DNA from: Schizochytrium sp. TIO01
Lineage: Eukaryota > Sar > Bigyra > Thraustochytrida > Thraustochytriidae
Assembly (NCBI GenBank): GCA_004764695.1
Contig: SMSO01000032.1
Span: 8,204,668 to 8,268,667, forward strand
Direction: 5' to 3'
Length of the DNA: 64,000 bases
Shown here: positions 45,699 through 56,041 of the stretch, piece by piece
Numbering within the stretch: position 1 is the stretch's first letter
How the letters are laid out: each line of letters starts with the position of its first letter
The notes under the pieces: model-generated
Databases searched by the model: none
The model's input: the letters and a program-made list of their open reading frames with translations, nothing else
What the model was told of the DNA's origin: nothing
Program-made: the position numbers and the translations under genes

Positions 45699-48600
45699 AT
45701 GAAGCTACAGGTCTTCTTGTTAGACCACACGTGCGAAGAGCTGGAACTTAGCTCAGACAGCACAGCGAAGGTGAGTTCATTCGGCTGAGCGGACCAGCCG
45801 AAGGAGGGGATGTAAAATCCTGGGGATACGCAAGCACACAGAATTGCATCAAAAAAGCAGCGATGAATTATATGTTGAAACTATTCGTAACAGAACTTGC
45901 AAGTTAAATGCAAATTCTGTTGCTGAATTCTATTGAGCAAAGCATCTGCTTAAATTTGACCTTGCAATTGCGCGCTTTGAGGTAGTGGTACCAAGGCACC
46001 TGATCACCTAAATGACAAACTAACTTGCGCGACACAAATGGCGTTGTATTGTGCTGATCTCCTTTATTTTTAAAGGATGTATGTAAGGGTATGGCTCGTG
46101 TTATGGGCCTCGTTGATAGCGATAGAGTTGCACAATACTTCTCAATTGTAGCTAATCTCGACGGCAAGCGTAAAGAAGCTATTATTCCGGAGCAAGACCG
46201 CATTGAAACCTGGGCAGTACGATGTTATAAGATCTTCTTACGGATTATCACCTTCGTTGATGGCCTTCTGCACTCTCGAGACCCTGGAATTTTGAGGCTT
46301 CGATATATTCAAGCTGTGCATGACCTTGTTTCAGGCAAATTTATGGCATCGGAGCGTACAATGGAAAAGCTGGCCGCACTTCAACTCCAGCATCGTTATG
46401 GACCCTATAAACGTGAAAACCGTAAGGACGGATTTGTGGTAGACCGAATTCTTGAGCTTTTACCAAGAAGTGCCCTGCCTCTTCGAAAACCATTCTTGTG
46501 GGAATCTAGAATATTTCGTGTTTATGAGGATCTTGGGGAACGTTGCGTAAACCCAAGAGCAGAATTTCTTCAACAAGTAGAAGCATTGGATCTATATGGC
46601 ACCTATCGATTTGTATGTCAACATAGTATGTCGCCACGCCGAGCAATGGGGTCGCTCTGCATCAATCGCCTAGGTGTTAACTTCGAAACTCGAGAGCGAC
46701 AGGACGCCGCATCATGGGAATGGCCAGAAATCTCTGGCTGGGCGTTTGACAAAAGGAACCCCCGATGGTTTCGTCTCTCGTTTCTGGGAGTAGATAGGAG
46801 CGATAAGGATAGTTTGCATGCTCAGGACAGCACTAGTAGTTCTGACCTGGAATCAATAGTATTTATTTGCAAAGACAAGGAGGCTCTCAACTTAGCAATC
46901 ATTTGCTGGAAATATACACAAGTTCTCAGCTCAGCAAGGCGTCCACTCATCGAAGCATCTCACCACATCGCAAGCCCACCTTCCTCTGTACGTCATGGTT
47001 TAGTAAGCTATGGGTCGGACGGATCAATAACGACCTTGCAAACTGGTTCAGGGTCTTTCCAACTTAAAAGCAGCACTAGCAACCTTGTTTCCACGGCATC
47101 CAGACATTCGGCCACGCACGAAGTTCCGGCAGCTACGAGAAACTATGACGGTGACAAAAGTAGTGAAAGCGAGAATCTTGAGGGCACAGGACCTTCGATT
47201 GAATCGCCAACCACAGACACTACCTTAAGAAGAGCCTTACCAGGGTCCGCTTCGAACGCCCATGCAAGCTATCCTTCAGGAGTTGAAAACAATCACAAAG
47301 AGAAAGCACCTCTGACCCCCCACAAGTCAAACGGAACCAGCAACTATTCTGTGCCTACCCATGCCAACAAGAAGGTATCTGAAGCAGGTAGTGGTTCTGA
47401 GGATGAAACACTCTCCCAGGATAGCAATGCCAGAGATAGTATAAGTCATGATAATAGAGACTATGTTGGAACAGTGGACGGGTATGCTCCTGTTTCGTTA
47501 CCCTGCTCACAAGGTAATGGAATTCCTCTGTCAGATCAAAGTAAGCAACTCCATCACAATGATGAAGAGACTCCCGATGGAGCGGATAAAGAGAGGATTT
47601 CTCACACCCGTGATAGATTTCGTGATGATAAACTTCATGTTGAACATCATGATGTTGAACGGCATGATGTTGAAAAAGATGAAGATGGACAAGATGAAGT
47701 TGAACAAGATGAAGATGATATGGATGAAGTTGAACAAGATGAAGTTGAACATGATGAAGTTGAACAAGATGAAGTTGAACAAGATGAAGTTGAACAAGAT
47801 GAAGTTGAACAAGATGAAGTTGAACAGGGTGAAGTTGAACAGGATGAAGTTGAACAGGATGAAGCTGAACAGAATGAAATCGAACAGAACGAAGTCGAGC
47901 AGATTGATGAACCTGATTTTGTTCATAGAAACTCTGGCAAAAGAGAAATGACAAATTTAGAAAGCAAGTCATTTGGAGAGATTCAAGAAGTTGATTCAGG
48001 TCCTGAATTTGGACACGTTAATGTGCAGGAACATATGGACCCAGAGCGAGAAGTATCAAGACTCCAGGAAGAAGAAACCCTGAAGAGGGAACGCGCAGCT
48101 ATCCTCCTTCAAGCGCAGGCGCGGGGTATCATTCAACGTAAACGGCTTGACGCTGAACTTGATGCCATGGAAGTGGAGGTTCAGGATCTTTGCGCATCTC
48201 GAATCCAAGCTATGTACAGAGGTTATATTGCGCGATGCGTATTTGACACCAAACGATATTGTGCTACACTAATTCAGGCTATGTTTCGTGGCTATGCTGC
48301 CCGGCGTGACTTTGATGAAATGGAGCGCGACTTTGCAGCCATTTATATTCAAGCACATGTACGTAAATTCCTTGTACGTTTACGCGTGCTGTCTCAAAAC
48401 ACCATGTCTATTCCACCTTCTCCTCCACAATCACCGCCTTCTTCACCCAGAAGTGAAGAATCAGCTTCGTTAGAGCCACCCCCACCGGGGCTGGAATCCA
48501 TCTCTGCACTGCCCCCACCCCCACCCTCAACACCACCACCACCACAAGTCCCCCCTCCTGGATTTGCAATAGAAGAGCAGAAACGCGATAGTGGTTCGCT

Positions 48601-48958
48601 CAACAAGATCTCCACGAGCTCAAACCCAACAGCTGAGAACAAGAAATTAGACAATAATGAACCTTTACCTGGTTCAGAAAACCAATCAGGTAACGTTGTG
48701 GCTCCACCGTTGCCTCCGCGTGTGCCCCCTCCAGGCTTATTGGATGACATTTATAATGGATTAATTCCAGGCGTTGTCGGATCTAAAGGAGGCCGAGCGG
48801 CTGAACAATCTGAGCGGACAGTCAACCGTACAAGTGACACCCAAGCACCTCGCCCTCCAAATATTCCACCTCCAAAGAACTCGAAAAACTTTGTCCCACC
48901 ACAGCCACCTCGAGCCCTTCCTCCTAATGCACCAGATGATGGCGAATATTCTGTATAG
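45699..48958 (+). CDS. FERM-domain protein with acidic repeats, four IQ motifs and a proline-rich tail
   Basis: Exon 1 is 45,699-45,770 (MKLQVFLLDHTCEELELSSD...), exon 2 is 46,076-48,958; 305-nt phase-0 intron GTGAGT...TTTTTAAAG; 984 residues. Residues 1-300 form a full FERM module: F1 ubiquitin-like start in exon 1, F2 with AALQLQHRYGPY and RVYEDLG, F3 PH-like with GSLCINRLGVNFETRE, WEWPEISGW and a closing helix. Ser-rich linker next. About residues 550-635 hold a DEVEQ five-residue repeat. Four IQ motifs follow (about 698, 731, 753, 778; SRIQAMYRGYIAR is the clearest). The tail is polyproline (PPPPPSTPPPP; RPPNIPPP), a profilin/SH3/EVH1-type ligand. The layout resembles a myosin tail with no motor domain. 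Likely a cortical membrane-actin linker with calmodulin input, inferred from domains. Confidence 0.88.
47640..47910. repeat. 15-bp coding minisatellite (GATGAAGTTGAACAA)n
   Basis: About a dozen near-identical 15-bp units inside the FERM gene encode DEVEQ. The run also keeps the opposite strand open (205 codons), which is a repeat artefact. Confidence 0.95.
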
Positions 48959-49206
48959 TACCAGGGATGTAGTACACTTAGATAGATAGAGCATCCCAAC
49001 ATCTAAACTAAATTTTAACCCAGAAAGAAAGATTGCCAGTCTGTAAAACAGGATGATGCATTTGTGATCTTGATCCGGCCATGCGAGCGTGCAAGTTGAT
49101 AGAAACAGTAGATGTAAACTTGAAAATGAAAAGGATATTGAAAAGAAGAAAAGAAGTTTAAAGGAAACATACAGCAGCGCGTTACTAAATGGTCAACGCA
49201 AGAAGA
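48959..49206. other. Convergent spacer between the FERM and small two-TM genes
   Basis: 248 bp of AT-rich 3' flank. Nothing else is seen. Confidence 0.6.
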
Positions 49207-49850
49207 CTAGAAATGCGCAGGAGTTGTCTGTCGAGACCAGTTTGCGTAATCTGGGTCATACTTGAAAGATGCCTCGTCGAGAAAAATGTAGTCAATCGTG
49301 AGAAGAGTAACCATGATACCAGCAAGTGTAACCTATAAATCGAATTTGGCAATTGTACAAGCAGAAATAGTCCAGCCACGGGTTTTACCATCATATATTA
49401 GAACGTCAACCGTGTATTCCAATCAATTATGCATTTCGCAATCATACGTTAATTCGTCAGTCCTTCAGTTCCTCACACCTAGTTGTAATTGCAACTATAA
49501 TAGTATATGCGATTTTAGAAAAGGCAAACAATAGCATCCCTCATGACATTACTCGTCGCATCCTCAAGATGCATGTGTCAACCAACATCTAATAGAGCTT
49601 TTGTCGAGCCCATATCTGTCAATTGTAGCAATGCATCCAGCGAGGAAAGCTCTGGAGCAGCTCACCTAACCGCTTTAGCAGCAGGGGAAGTAGCCAAAAT
49701 GGCATATAAAGAAGACAATCATTCACTTACGAAAGCAGCCTGGATGATATCATCGGCAACGGCGAAGCCCATGACCGTGAAGAGAACGATCAGGATAATT
49801 TCCGTGTAACGGCGGCCATTAAGGCCAAGCGTGTAGTAAAGCATCGGCAT
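49207..49850 (-). CDS. Small two-transmembrane protein, 81 residues
   Basis: Two exons joined by me: 49,850-49,731 (MPMLYYTLGLNGRRYTEI... to IIQAAF) and 49,332-49,207 (VTLAGIMVTLL... ending TTPAHF). The 398-nt intron has GTAAGT at its start and TTTATAG at its end; phase 0. Two hydrophobic segments lie at about 17-40 and 41-58, with a polar C-terminal tail rich in Tyr, Asp and Trp. Topology and spacing are reminiscent of signal peptidase complex subunit 1 (SPC12), which has two helices and a polar tail ending near a Trp, but the usual Pro/Trp pair after helix 2 is absent. I therefore do not assign it. Other small ER or mitochondrial membrane subunits are equally possible. Evidence for a real gene is the matched splice sites and continuous hydrophobic reading across the junction. 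Confidence 0.72.
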
Positions 49851-50380
49851 GTTTGATGTTGTTGTTGACGTAAAATGTGCTTGAAGTCCCTAAAATTCTC
49901 CAAAAGTTTCTCTGCAAACGCAAAGCTCAAGAAGCGAAAGCGAAAAACACGCCAAGAATGAGGCCGAAGAAAGCCAAGGCGTCTCTCGCGAGGTAAGTGT
50001 AGTGAGCAGAGAAAGAGGGGAAGGAGATGCCACAAGGAAAGAGGATCTCAAGTCGCCTCCGGATGCGGTCCCAGTGCAACGCAAGCGGAGACACGCGCGG
50101 CGAAGGCAGAGCTAGATCTGAATTGGGCACGTCTTGAGCATGATCGAAGTAGCGTAACAGGCTCCACCTCACCCACTAACCTGAACTAATCATGTTTAAC
50201 TGAGGCAAAAACCTAAATTAATCATGGATACCTGCGCACTTAGAACGCAGCATATTAGAACGACTCCACAAATAGAACGCTAGCTGGCTGTTCTTTTTAC
50301 TGTTCCTTTCAAGGCTCAAAATGAGAACGGATTCTGCAGAAAAGGGGAAACGGGGAAAGAATGAGTAGAAAACAGAAGAA

Positions 50381-50460
50381 GGAAAAGAAAAAGAAAAAAT
50401 CTTTTCTACAATGAGAGGAAGAAAAGAAAAAGAAAAAATCTTTTCTAAAATGAGAGGAAT
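50381..50460. repeat. 39-bp tandem duplication
   Basis: Two near-identical units with a 39-bp period; the key word CTTTTCTA recurs at 50,401 and 50,440, each preceded by an A/G-rich run and followed by ATGAGAGGAA. Confidence 0.9.
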
Positions 50461-51059
50461 AAAAGAGTCAAATTCAAGTTCATAAGGAATTTTGAAGTAA
50501 GATAGAACTAGATCTCTCTGAAGGGTATTGAGCGAAGCACTGCAAAGACTCAGGAGTACGTGTGCTTGATTCAAGAGCCCCCTCGCCGCGCTTCTCGTGA
50601 GCACTGGCTAATTGGGAGTTCGCCCACACTGGTCTTAAGCAGCGGTCCTTCTGGCAAGCAGGTAAATCAGTCATTCAACTTCAATCAGCGAATCCATTTT
50701 CTGTCACTCCTTGTAGGCCTTCCGCGGAGTCCAAGTTTTGCGAGACACGTGAATATCGCAGCTGCCGGGACCCTTCAAGAACAGGCGCAATCCAACAGCA
50801 ACAGCCTTGCATCAATCATCCCCGTCGAGCCCCGGACCTCCCGCGTCCCCCAGTCGGCTAGTTTGACCAGGTACACTTGAGAATCCGGTCTCTGCTAAGG
50901 CGGCCGAATTCCACTTGTTACCTTCACTATAACATAACAAACACCCCACTCCAATCATTGACCACGTTCACCTGATCGATCTCTCGCACTCCATTGACTC
51001 CTTTGAGTGCGTTGCGCCTCGGAACTCACTCAGGTTCATTGCTTTGGGTTGACTGCCTT

Positions 51060-51140
51060 GGATTGGATTGCCTTGGATTGCATTGCACTGCATTGCATTG
51101 CATTACATCGCATTGCATGCATTGCATTGCATTACGTTCA
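51060..51140. repeat. (GCATT)n imperfect run
   Basis: GCATT and related pentamers (GGATT, ACATT, ACATC) repeat about fifteen times, about 740-810 bp upstream of the SYLF ATG. Confidence 0.9.
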
Positions 51141-51873
51141 TTGGACTCCTAATTGCGTTTGACTCAGAGCAGCAATAGGTATAGATAGCTAGGTAAGCTA
51201 AGAGCATTCGTAGAGTAATTCGATTCTATCGACGACGCCTATTCCAGTAGCAGTACGGCGCGCCTTCTCGAGAGCTTCCGCGAGGATCGAAGAGACTCAG
51301 ATCACACAGTTAGTTCGATAACTTGAGTAGTTGGCTAGCTAGTAGCTGCTGGAGCGGCCTCGTTACAGCGTATTTTCTGGGAACCTGGCGCGAAGGGCTG
51401 TGCTTGTTGAGTTTGCGCGAGCGTCTCGAGGAGCTGGCCAGCTGGCTATCCGCGGTGGTAGAAGCATTGTTAAAACTTTCAGAGGAGTGGGATCGTTCTG
51501 GGCTAGGTATCCAAAAGCAAAAGCAAAAGCAAAACCGAAACAGCAAAGACCTAGCTAGCTGGGAACTTGGAGAGTACCTTCGGAGGAGACAGCGGAGCTG
51601 GATAGCTTGCTGGCTGACTCTTTGGAAATTAAAGCTGTCTATAATCTAGGCCGCGCTAGCCAGCGGAGGTGTGATCCATAGAGTGGGCAATTGGCTCGTG
51701 AAGTGTGTGGTGACTACTAATCTAATTGTTTCACTTTTGCCTGAGGACAGCGCAGGCTTCATTGGACTGAGAGCAAAACTCAAACTCAACAGGTCGTTCT
51801 GATCTGTCAAGGGAACTCAGCTTCAACAACATCTGATACAAAGTAGGTGCGTAGAAAAACCAACAGCAGCAAG

Positions 51874-53184
51874 ATGAAGCGTTGGTCTCTTGAGGGCTAT
51901 ACGGATAAATGCATCCGCATGCTCAATGACATGGTCAACCCTCGCTACGTGTCTGCTGACAAGCAGATTCCGGCAACCCTGATCCGCCACTGCGAAGGTA
52001 TTGCATTTATCACAATCCTGAAAGCTGGAATGTTCGTACTTGGAGCTAACGCAGGCGGTGGTTGCGTTATCGCCAAGGTCAAGGACCCCAGCTCGCCAAG
52101 AGGTTGGCGTTGGAGTGGGCCAGTCTCCGTAACAGTTGGTGGCCTTGGTGGTGGCTTCATCTTTGGCGGTGAAAAAATTGACTCTATCATTATTCTTAAC
52201 ACGAAGAGCGCTGTGCGTGCCTTCATGGGTAAAGGTCAGATCACCCTGGGAGGTAACGTCTCTCTTGCCGTTGGCCCTGTTGGTCGTGACATCGAAGCAC
52301 ATGCTGGTCTTTCCAACACCAAGCAGATCGTAGCAGCTTATTCATACAGTAAAGCACAGGGCTTGTACATTGGCGGCACTCTGGAAGGTGCATTTGTCAT
52401 TAGTCGCCCAAAGGATAACATTAAATACTATGGTGATCCTAATGCTACTGCTGAGAGAATTCTTTCTGGTGAGATGCGTCCTCCACTCAAGGTCGACACC
52501 CTCCACCGTGAGCTTTATGCTATTCAAGATCGCAAGGGAGACTACTCGAAGCTCCCGAGTTCAAAGAGCCAGAACCTCTCTCAACATGTGTCTTCTTCTC
52601 AGGGTTCGGAATCAAGTATGAACTTAGGACCCTCGAGCTCGGAACTCCCGCCAGAATGGAGAGAAGTATTTACTCCAGATGGCAAACCTTACTATCACAA
52701 TGTGAAGACCAATGAGACCTCTTGGGAACGCCCTGCGCCCCCGGCATCATCGCAAGCTAACCCGTACCAGTATCAGGCGGGAGGCAACATGGGCGCTTCT
52801 TCTGCTCAATCCAGCAATAACTTTCAAACAAGCAACCCATTTCAAAACAGCACATACGGTGGTTACGATGTCCCATCAGCTGAGCCTGTAAATCCAAGCC
52901 AACACAATAATAATACACCTCAAGCCATTCCAACGATGGGCAGCTCTCGGCCTTTCCAACAGACGTCAGCGCGCCCAATGCCACCTATGCCAGCACGTCC
53001 AGCTCAACCCCGCAATGATACCGCGTTAGCCATGTACGATTACACAGCTGCGCGCCCTGATGAACTTTCATTTAAAGCCAACGATCGCCTCACAGTGCTT
53101 GACAAGAGTGATGCAAATTGGTGGAAGTGCAGTGTTGCCGGGAAATCAGGTCTTGCACCATCCAACTACCTCAAGGCTGACTAA
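51874..53184 (+). CDS. SYLF-WW-SH3 protein (Ysc84/SH3YL1-like)
   Basis: Start chosen at the ATG at 51,874 (MKRWSLEGYTDKC); the frame extends upstream only to a GTG. 436 residues. Residues about 8-215 are a SYLF/DUF500 domain, with the hallmark IPATLIRHCEGIAFI, GANAGGGCVIAK, VGGLGGGFIFGGE, GGNVSLAVGPVGRD and YSYSKAQGLYIGGTLEG segments. A WW domain lies at about 258-287 (PEWREVFTPDGKPYYHNVKT, then W before ERP). A Pro/Gln/Asn-rich linker (with MPPMPARPAQP) follows, and an SH3 domain ends the protein at about 382-436 (ALAMYDYTAARPDELSF, DANWWKC, GLAPSNYLKAD). In yeast and animals SYLF-SH3 proteins bind phosphoinositides and actin and act at endocytic patches or membrane ruffles. The extra WW domain suggests a further proline-ligand partner. 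It converges with the next gene, stops 82 bp apart. Confidence 0.95.
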   Translation: MKRWSLEGYTDKCIRMLNDMVNPRYVSADKQIPATLIRHCEGIAFITILKAGMFVLGANAGGGCVIAKVKDPSSPRGWRWSGPVSVTVGGLGGGFIFGGEKIDSIIILNTKSAVRAFMGKGQITLGGNVSLAVGPVGRDIEAHAGLSNTKQIVAAYSYSKAQGLYIGGTLEGAFVISRPKDNIKYYGDPNATAERILSGEMRPPLKVDTLHRELYAIQDRKGDYSKLPSSKSQNLSQHVSSSQGSESSMNLGPSSSELPPEWREVFTPDGKPYYHNVKTNETSWERPAPPASSQANPYQYQAGGNMGASSAQSSNNFQTSNPFQNSTYGGYDVPSAEPVNPSQHNNNTPQAIPTMGSSRPFQQTSARPMPPMPARPAQPRNDTALAMYDYTAARPDELSFKANDRLTVLDKSDANWWKCSVAGKSGLAPSNYLKAD

Positions 53185-53266
53185 TACAGAACATAGATTT
53201 TTGTTTCTTTACTTCAATTCATATTTTTAGTGTTCATCCTTCACTTTCTGAAGACGCAAAGTATCT

Positions 53267-56041
53267 CTAAAACAAAGGTTTTACTTTCATGCCAGGAGGC
53301 CATAGTGTTTTTGTCCTTGGTATTTTTGCTCTGGAAGCTTGCTTATAACTCCTATTGGTATAAGAGTTGGATAACAGACCAACCATAGAGCTTTGTTCCA
53401 CCAAATCCGAGCATGCTGAACTTGAACGTACTGTATGAGACTCAGGAGGACACATTTTGGGCGCAAACAGCAAAGGAGACTTCGAGAGCTTCGAAAAATC
53501 CAAATGTGGAACTTGGGATTTAGTGGTGACTTGGGATCTCTCCAAAGGCCGTGTAGACTTTGCGCATGGCTCTGAACTCAGATCACATCTTAAGCCCTGC
53601 GATGATCGGCTTGATGAGCTTCCCAAAGATGGCGTGGAATGAACACTTTGAAAGGATGAGACCGGATGTTCATTAAGACGAACAATCACCGGTAGTCGTT
53701 GAGTGTTTTTCACCTCTGCAGCTACAGTCTCAACTTCCTCATAGCTGCAACTACAACAGCAGAAACCTTCTTTACTGCATGGTGAGCTAAAATCCACTGC
53801 TTTATTCGTTCGAGGAAGTAGTTGACTGGACGATTGTGAGGAGCTAGAGGCATCGTCATAGCTTGATGAGAGGGAAGATGATAAAATGTCTGCTTGTATC
53901 AAGTGCTGCGATGAAGAAGATGCATGATTAGAAGAGGTTGCAAATAAGATGTTTGCACTATTTTCGAACCTTGGGGAAGGGGAGGAGCTTGAGATACATC
54001 TGGAGTTCAAGGAGGACGCAGATAGCTCTGAAGAACTTGCTAAAGATGTAGGGCCAGATGCATCCTTATAATTTCTTGTTGACTGAGAAGAATTGAATGG
54101 CTCTGTGGAACTTGAGGACAATGAAGAGCTAGACGGCTCTATGGAACTCGAGGACGATGAAGAGCTAGACGGCTCTGTGGAACTCGAGGATAATGAAGAG
54201 CTAGACGGCTCTGTGGAACTCGAGGATAATGAAGAGCTAGACGGCTCTGTAGAAGTCGAGGACAATGAAGAGCTAGACGGCTCTGCGGAACTCGAGGACG
54301 ATGAAGAACTAGACGGCTCTGTGGAACTCGAGGACGATGAAGAGCTAGACGGCTCTGTGGAACTCGAGGACAATGAAGAGCTAGACGGCTCTGTGGAACT
54401 CGAGGATAGCGAAGAGCTAGACGGCTCTGTGGAACTCGAGGACAATGAAGAGCTAGACGGCTCTATAGGAGTCGAGGACAACGAAGAGCTAGACGGCTCT
54501 ATAGGAGTCGAGGACAACGAAGAGCTAGACGGCTCTGTAGAACGCAGGGATAGCGAAGAGCTAGACGGCTCTGTGGAACTCGAGGACAATGAAGAGCTAG
54601 ACGGCTCTGTAGAACTCGAGGACAATGAAGAGCTAGACAGCCCAGAAGAGATTGGTGATGAAGAAGTGGTGAATGTCTGTTCCGAGTACATAAGATTACG
54701 GACGTCAGGAGAAATAGGGGATCTCTCATGTTCATATCTTTCTTGGGCTCCTCTATACAGAGGAACTTCTATATGATTTTCCTTTTGTTCTGGCTGATGT
54801 GAATGTTCTGGTACTAAAATAGTTTTCTGGCAGCAAACTGAATAGTGAGATTGCGCTGTGGGTCGTGTTGCTGTTTTGAACAAGACTTTGGTAGAGTTAC
54901 TGATTGAAATTTTGCCTTGATCACCTGTATTACTGCAGTAAATGTTTTCATTCATAGCCTGATTTCGAACTTCTTTCATTTCTTTCTCCTCGAACCCAAA
55001 AGGTGAAGACAAATAATTACAAACAGAACTTTGAGGATGTTTAGGCCCTAACGTGGTATTCTCTGATTGCAAAACATTAGAATCTGGGGTTGAGCAATTC
55101 GAAAACTCTGAAGACATTTGTTCCAACTGGTCTGGTATTACAAAATATCTTTGCGGTTGCGAAGAGTCTTCCTCTGAACCTGATTGACTAGACGAGGTTA
55201 AATTCAAAATTTGGCCACGATGGTATCCTTGGTATGTTTCTGACATCCATGCATCCAATACATCTTGTTGGCCTTGTTGTTGGTGGCAAAAACCATGCAA
55301 AATAGAGCCTTCTGGATCCTTTGTTGAAGACTTCCTCTTTACAGTATTGCTTTCAGTCTTTGAGGGGATCTTCATCTTCTTCATTTTCTTTTTACGCTGC
55401 CCCAAGGAACGGTTTTTGACACGATTTGCTTCTTTACACTCGCGAAGACTTTGTTTAAATTTCACTGCTAATTTTATATCAACATTTTTGGCTTCTTCAA
55501 ATGCCTCGCGATAGACATCCTCGGCACGCTCAAAATTGCGGTTCCCCTCGAGAACAACCGCATAAGTATGCAATGCGATTGGAAGAATTGAAGTGCATTC
55601 CATTATTCTACAGTTCTCAACAGCAGCGCAGGCCACGGGGTAAGCATCAGCGTAACGCTTCTTTGCAACCAATAGTGAAGCATAACGAAGCAGAATCTCT
55701 GGCGAGCCGTGCTTTAGTTCGATAGATTTAAACCAGGAGGTCATTAATCTTAATGCTGCTTTGGGCTGCTTTGTATCTTGTAAAAGCTTCGCATGCCAGT
55801 CAGTGAGCTCACAGGCCATTTGTACAGACCCTAGCAACGCTAAGTGTTGAGCCAGGCGGTCACATAGCTGTCCAGTTCTTAGCCTAGCCTCACTCGACGT
55901 TCTCACTCGACAATCTGTATGCGCAAGGATACTCAGTAAGTCTAGGGCTGCACTCTCTAGAGTTGTTCTTGGGGCATCTCTTTCTACAAGCTCTACAACT
56001 TGAGATAGTGCCTGGCACGCATCCTCCGGGCATTGCTTCAT
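53267..56041 (-). CDS. Protein with helical-repeat N-terminus and long serine-rich repeat region
   Basis: ATG chosen at 56,041 (MKQCPEDACQAL); the upstream extension begins with TTG. 924 residues. Residues about 1-200 are helical with TPR-like spacing (ALRLMTSWFKSIELKHGSPEILLRYASLLVAKKRYADAYPVACAAVEN; NFERAEDVYREAFEEAK), consistent with a protein-binding solenoid. A basic patch (QRKKKMKKMK) could be a nuclear localisation signal. From about 467 to 652, fifteen or so copies of a 12-residue unit (SSSSLSSSSTEP) occur. The tail remains Ser-rich, with CCCSC near 760. There are no catalytic motifs and I do not recognise a family. The TPR part is inferred from periodicity, not a confirmed domain. 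Confidence 0.82.
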   Translation of the reverse strand: MKQCPEDACQALSQVVELVERDAPRTTLESAALDLLSILAHTDCRVRTSSEARLRTGQLCDRLAQHLALLGSVQMACELTDWHAKLLQDTKQPKAALRLMTSWFKSIELKHGSPEILLRYASLLVAKKRYADAYPVACAAVENCRIMECTSILPIALHTYAVVLEGNRNFERAEDVYREAFEEAKNVDIKLAVKFKQSLRECKEANRVKNRSLGQRKKKMKKMKIPSKTESNTVKRKSSTKDPEGSILHGFCHQQQGQQDVLDAWMSETYQGYHRGQILNLTSSSQSGSEEDSSQPQRYFVIPDQLEQMSSEFSNCSTPDSNVLQSENTTLGPKHPQSSVCNYLSSPFGFEEKEMKEVRNQAMNENIYCSNTGDQGKISISNSTKVLFKTATRPTAQSHYSVCCQKTILVPEHSHQPEQKENHIEVPLYRGAQERYEHERSPISPDVRNLMYSEQTFTTSSSPISSGLSSSSLSSSSTEPSSSSLSSSSTEPSSSSLSLRSTEPSSSSLSSTPIEPSSSSLSSTPIEPSSSSLSSSSTEPSSSSLSSSSTEPSSSSLSSSSTEPSSSSSSSSSTEPSSSSSSSSSAEPSSSSLSSTSTEPSSSSLSSSSTEPSSSSLSSSSTEPSSSSSSSSSIEPSSSSLSSSSTEPFNSSQSTRNYKDASGPTSLASSSELSASSLNSRCISSSSPSPRFENSANILFATSSNHASSSSQHLIQADILSSSLSSSYDDASSSSQSSSQLLPRTNKAVDFSSPCSKEGFCCCSCSYEEVETVAAEVKNTQRLPVIVRLNEHPVSSFQSVHSTPSLGSSSSRSSQGLRCDLSSEPCAKSTRPLERSQVTTKSQVPHLDFSKLSKSPLLFAPKMCPPESHTVRSSSACSDLVEQSSMVGLLSNSYTNRSYKQASRAKIPRTKTLWPPGMKVKPLF
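54093..54640. repeat. 36-bp coding minisatellite in the serine-rich gene
   Basis: About fifteen copies of a 36-bp unit whose plus-strand core is GAGCTAGACGGCTCTGTGGA, with a few substitutions between copies. On the coding (minus) strand each unit gives SSSSLSSSSTEP. The plus strand happens to stay open for 227 codons; that frame is an artefact. Confidence 0.96.

Larger units (their letters stand above)
49851..51873. other. Divergent intergenic region upstream of the SYLF gene
   Basis: Contains a 39-bp tandem duplication (about 50,381-50,460, GAAAAAGAAAAAATCTTTTC units), an intron-like segment GTAAAT...TTGTAG at 50,662-50,716 inside a GC-richer stretch, and a TGCATT-rich run. Open frames up to 128 codons have no recognised content. 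The GC-richer part from 51,180 to 51,870 probably includes the promoter and leader of the SYLF gene. Confidence 0.5.

Noticed and set aside
47355-47972. 205-codon frame antisense to the FERM gene
   Set aside because: Kept open by the DEVEQ minisatellite; the sense strand has clear FERM and IQ content.
50560-50880. 106-codon plus frame with an intron-like segment
   Set aside because: Splicing out GTAAAT...TTGTAG leads to an early stop; more likely a leader or noncoding RNA.
54093-54776. 227-codon acidic plus frame
   Set aside because: Antisense of the serine-repeat minisatellite; only a repeat shadow.
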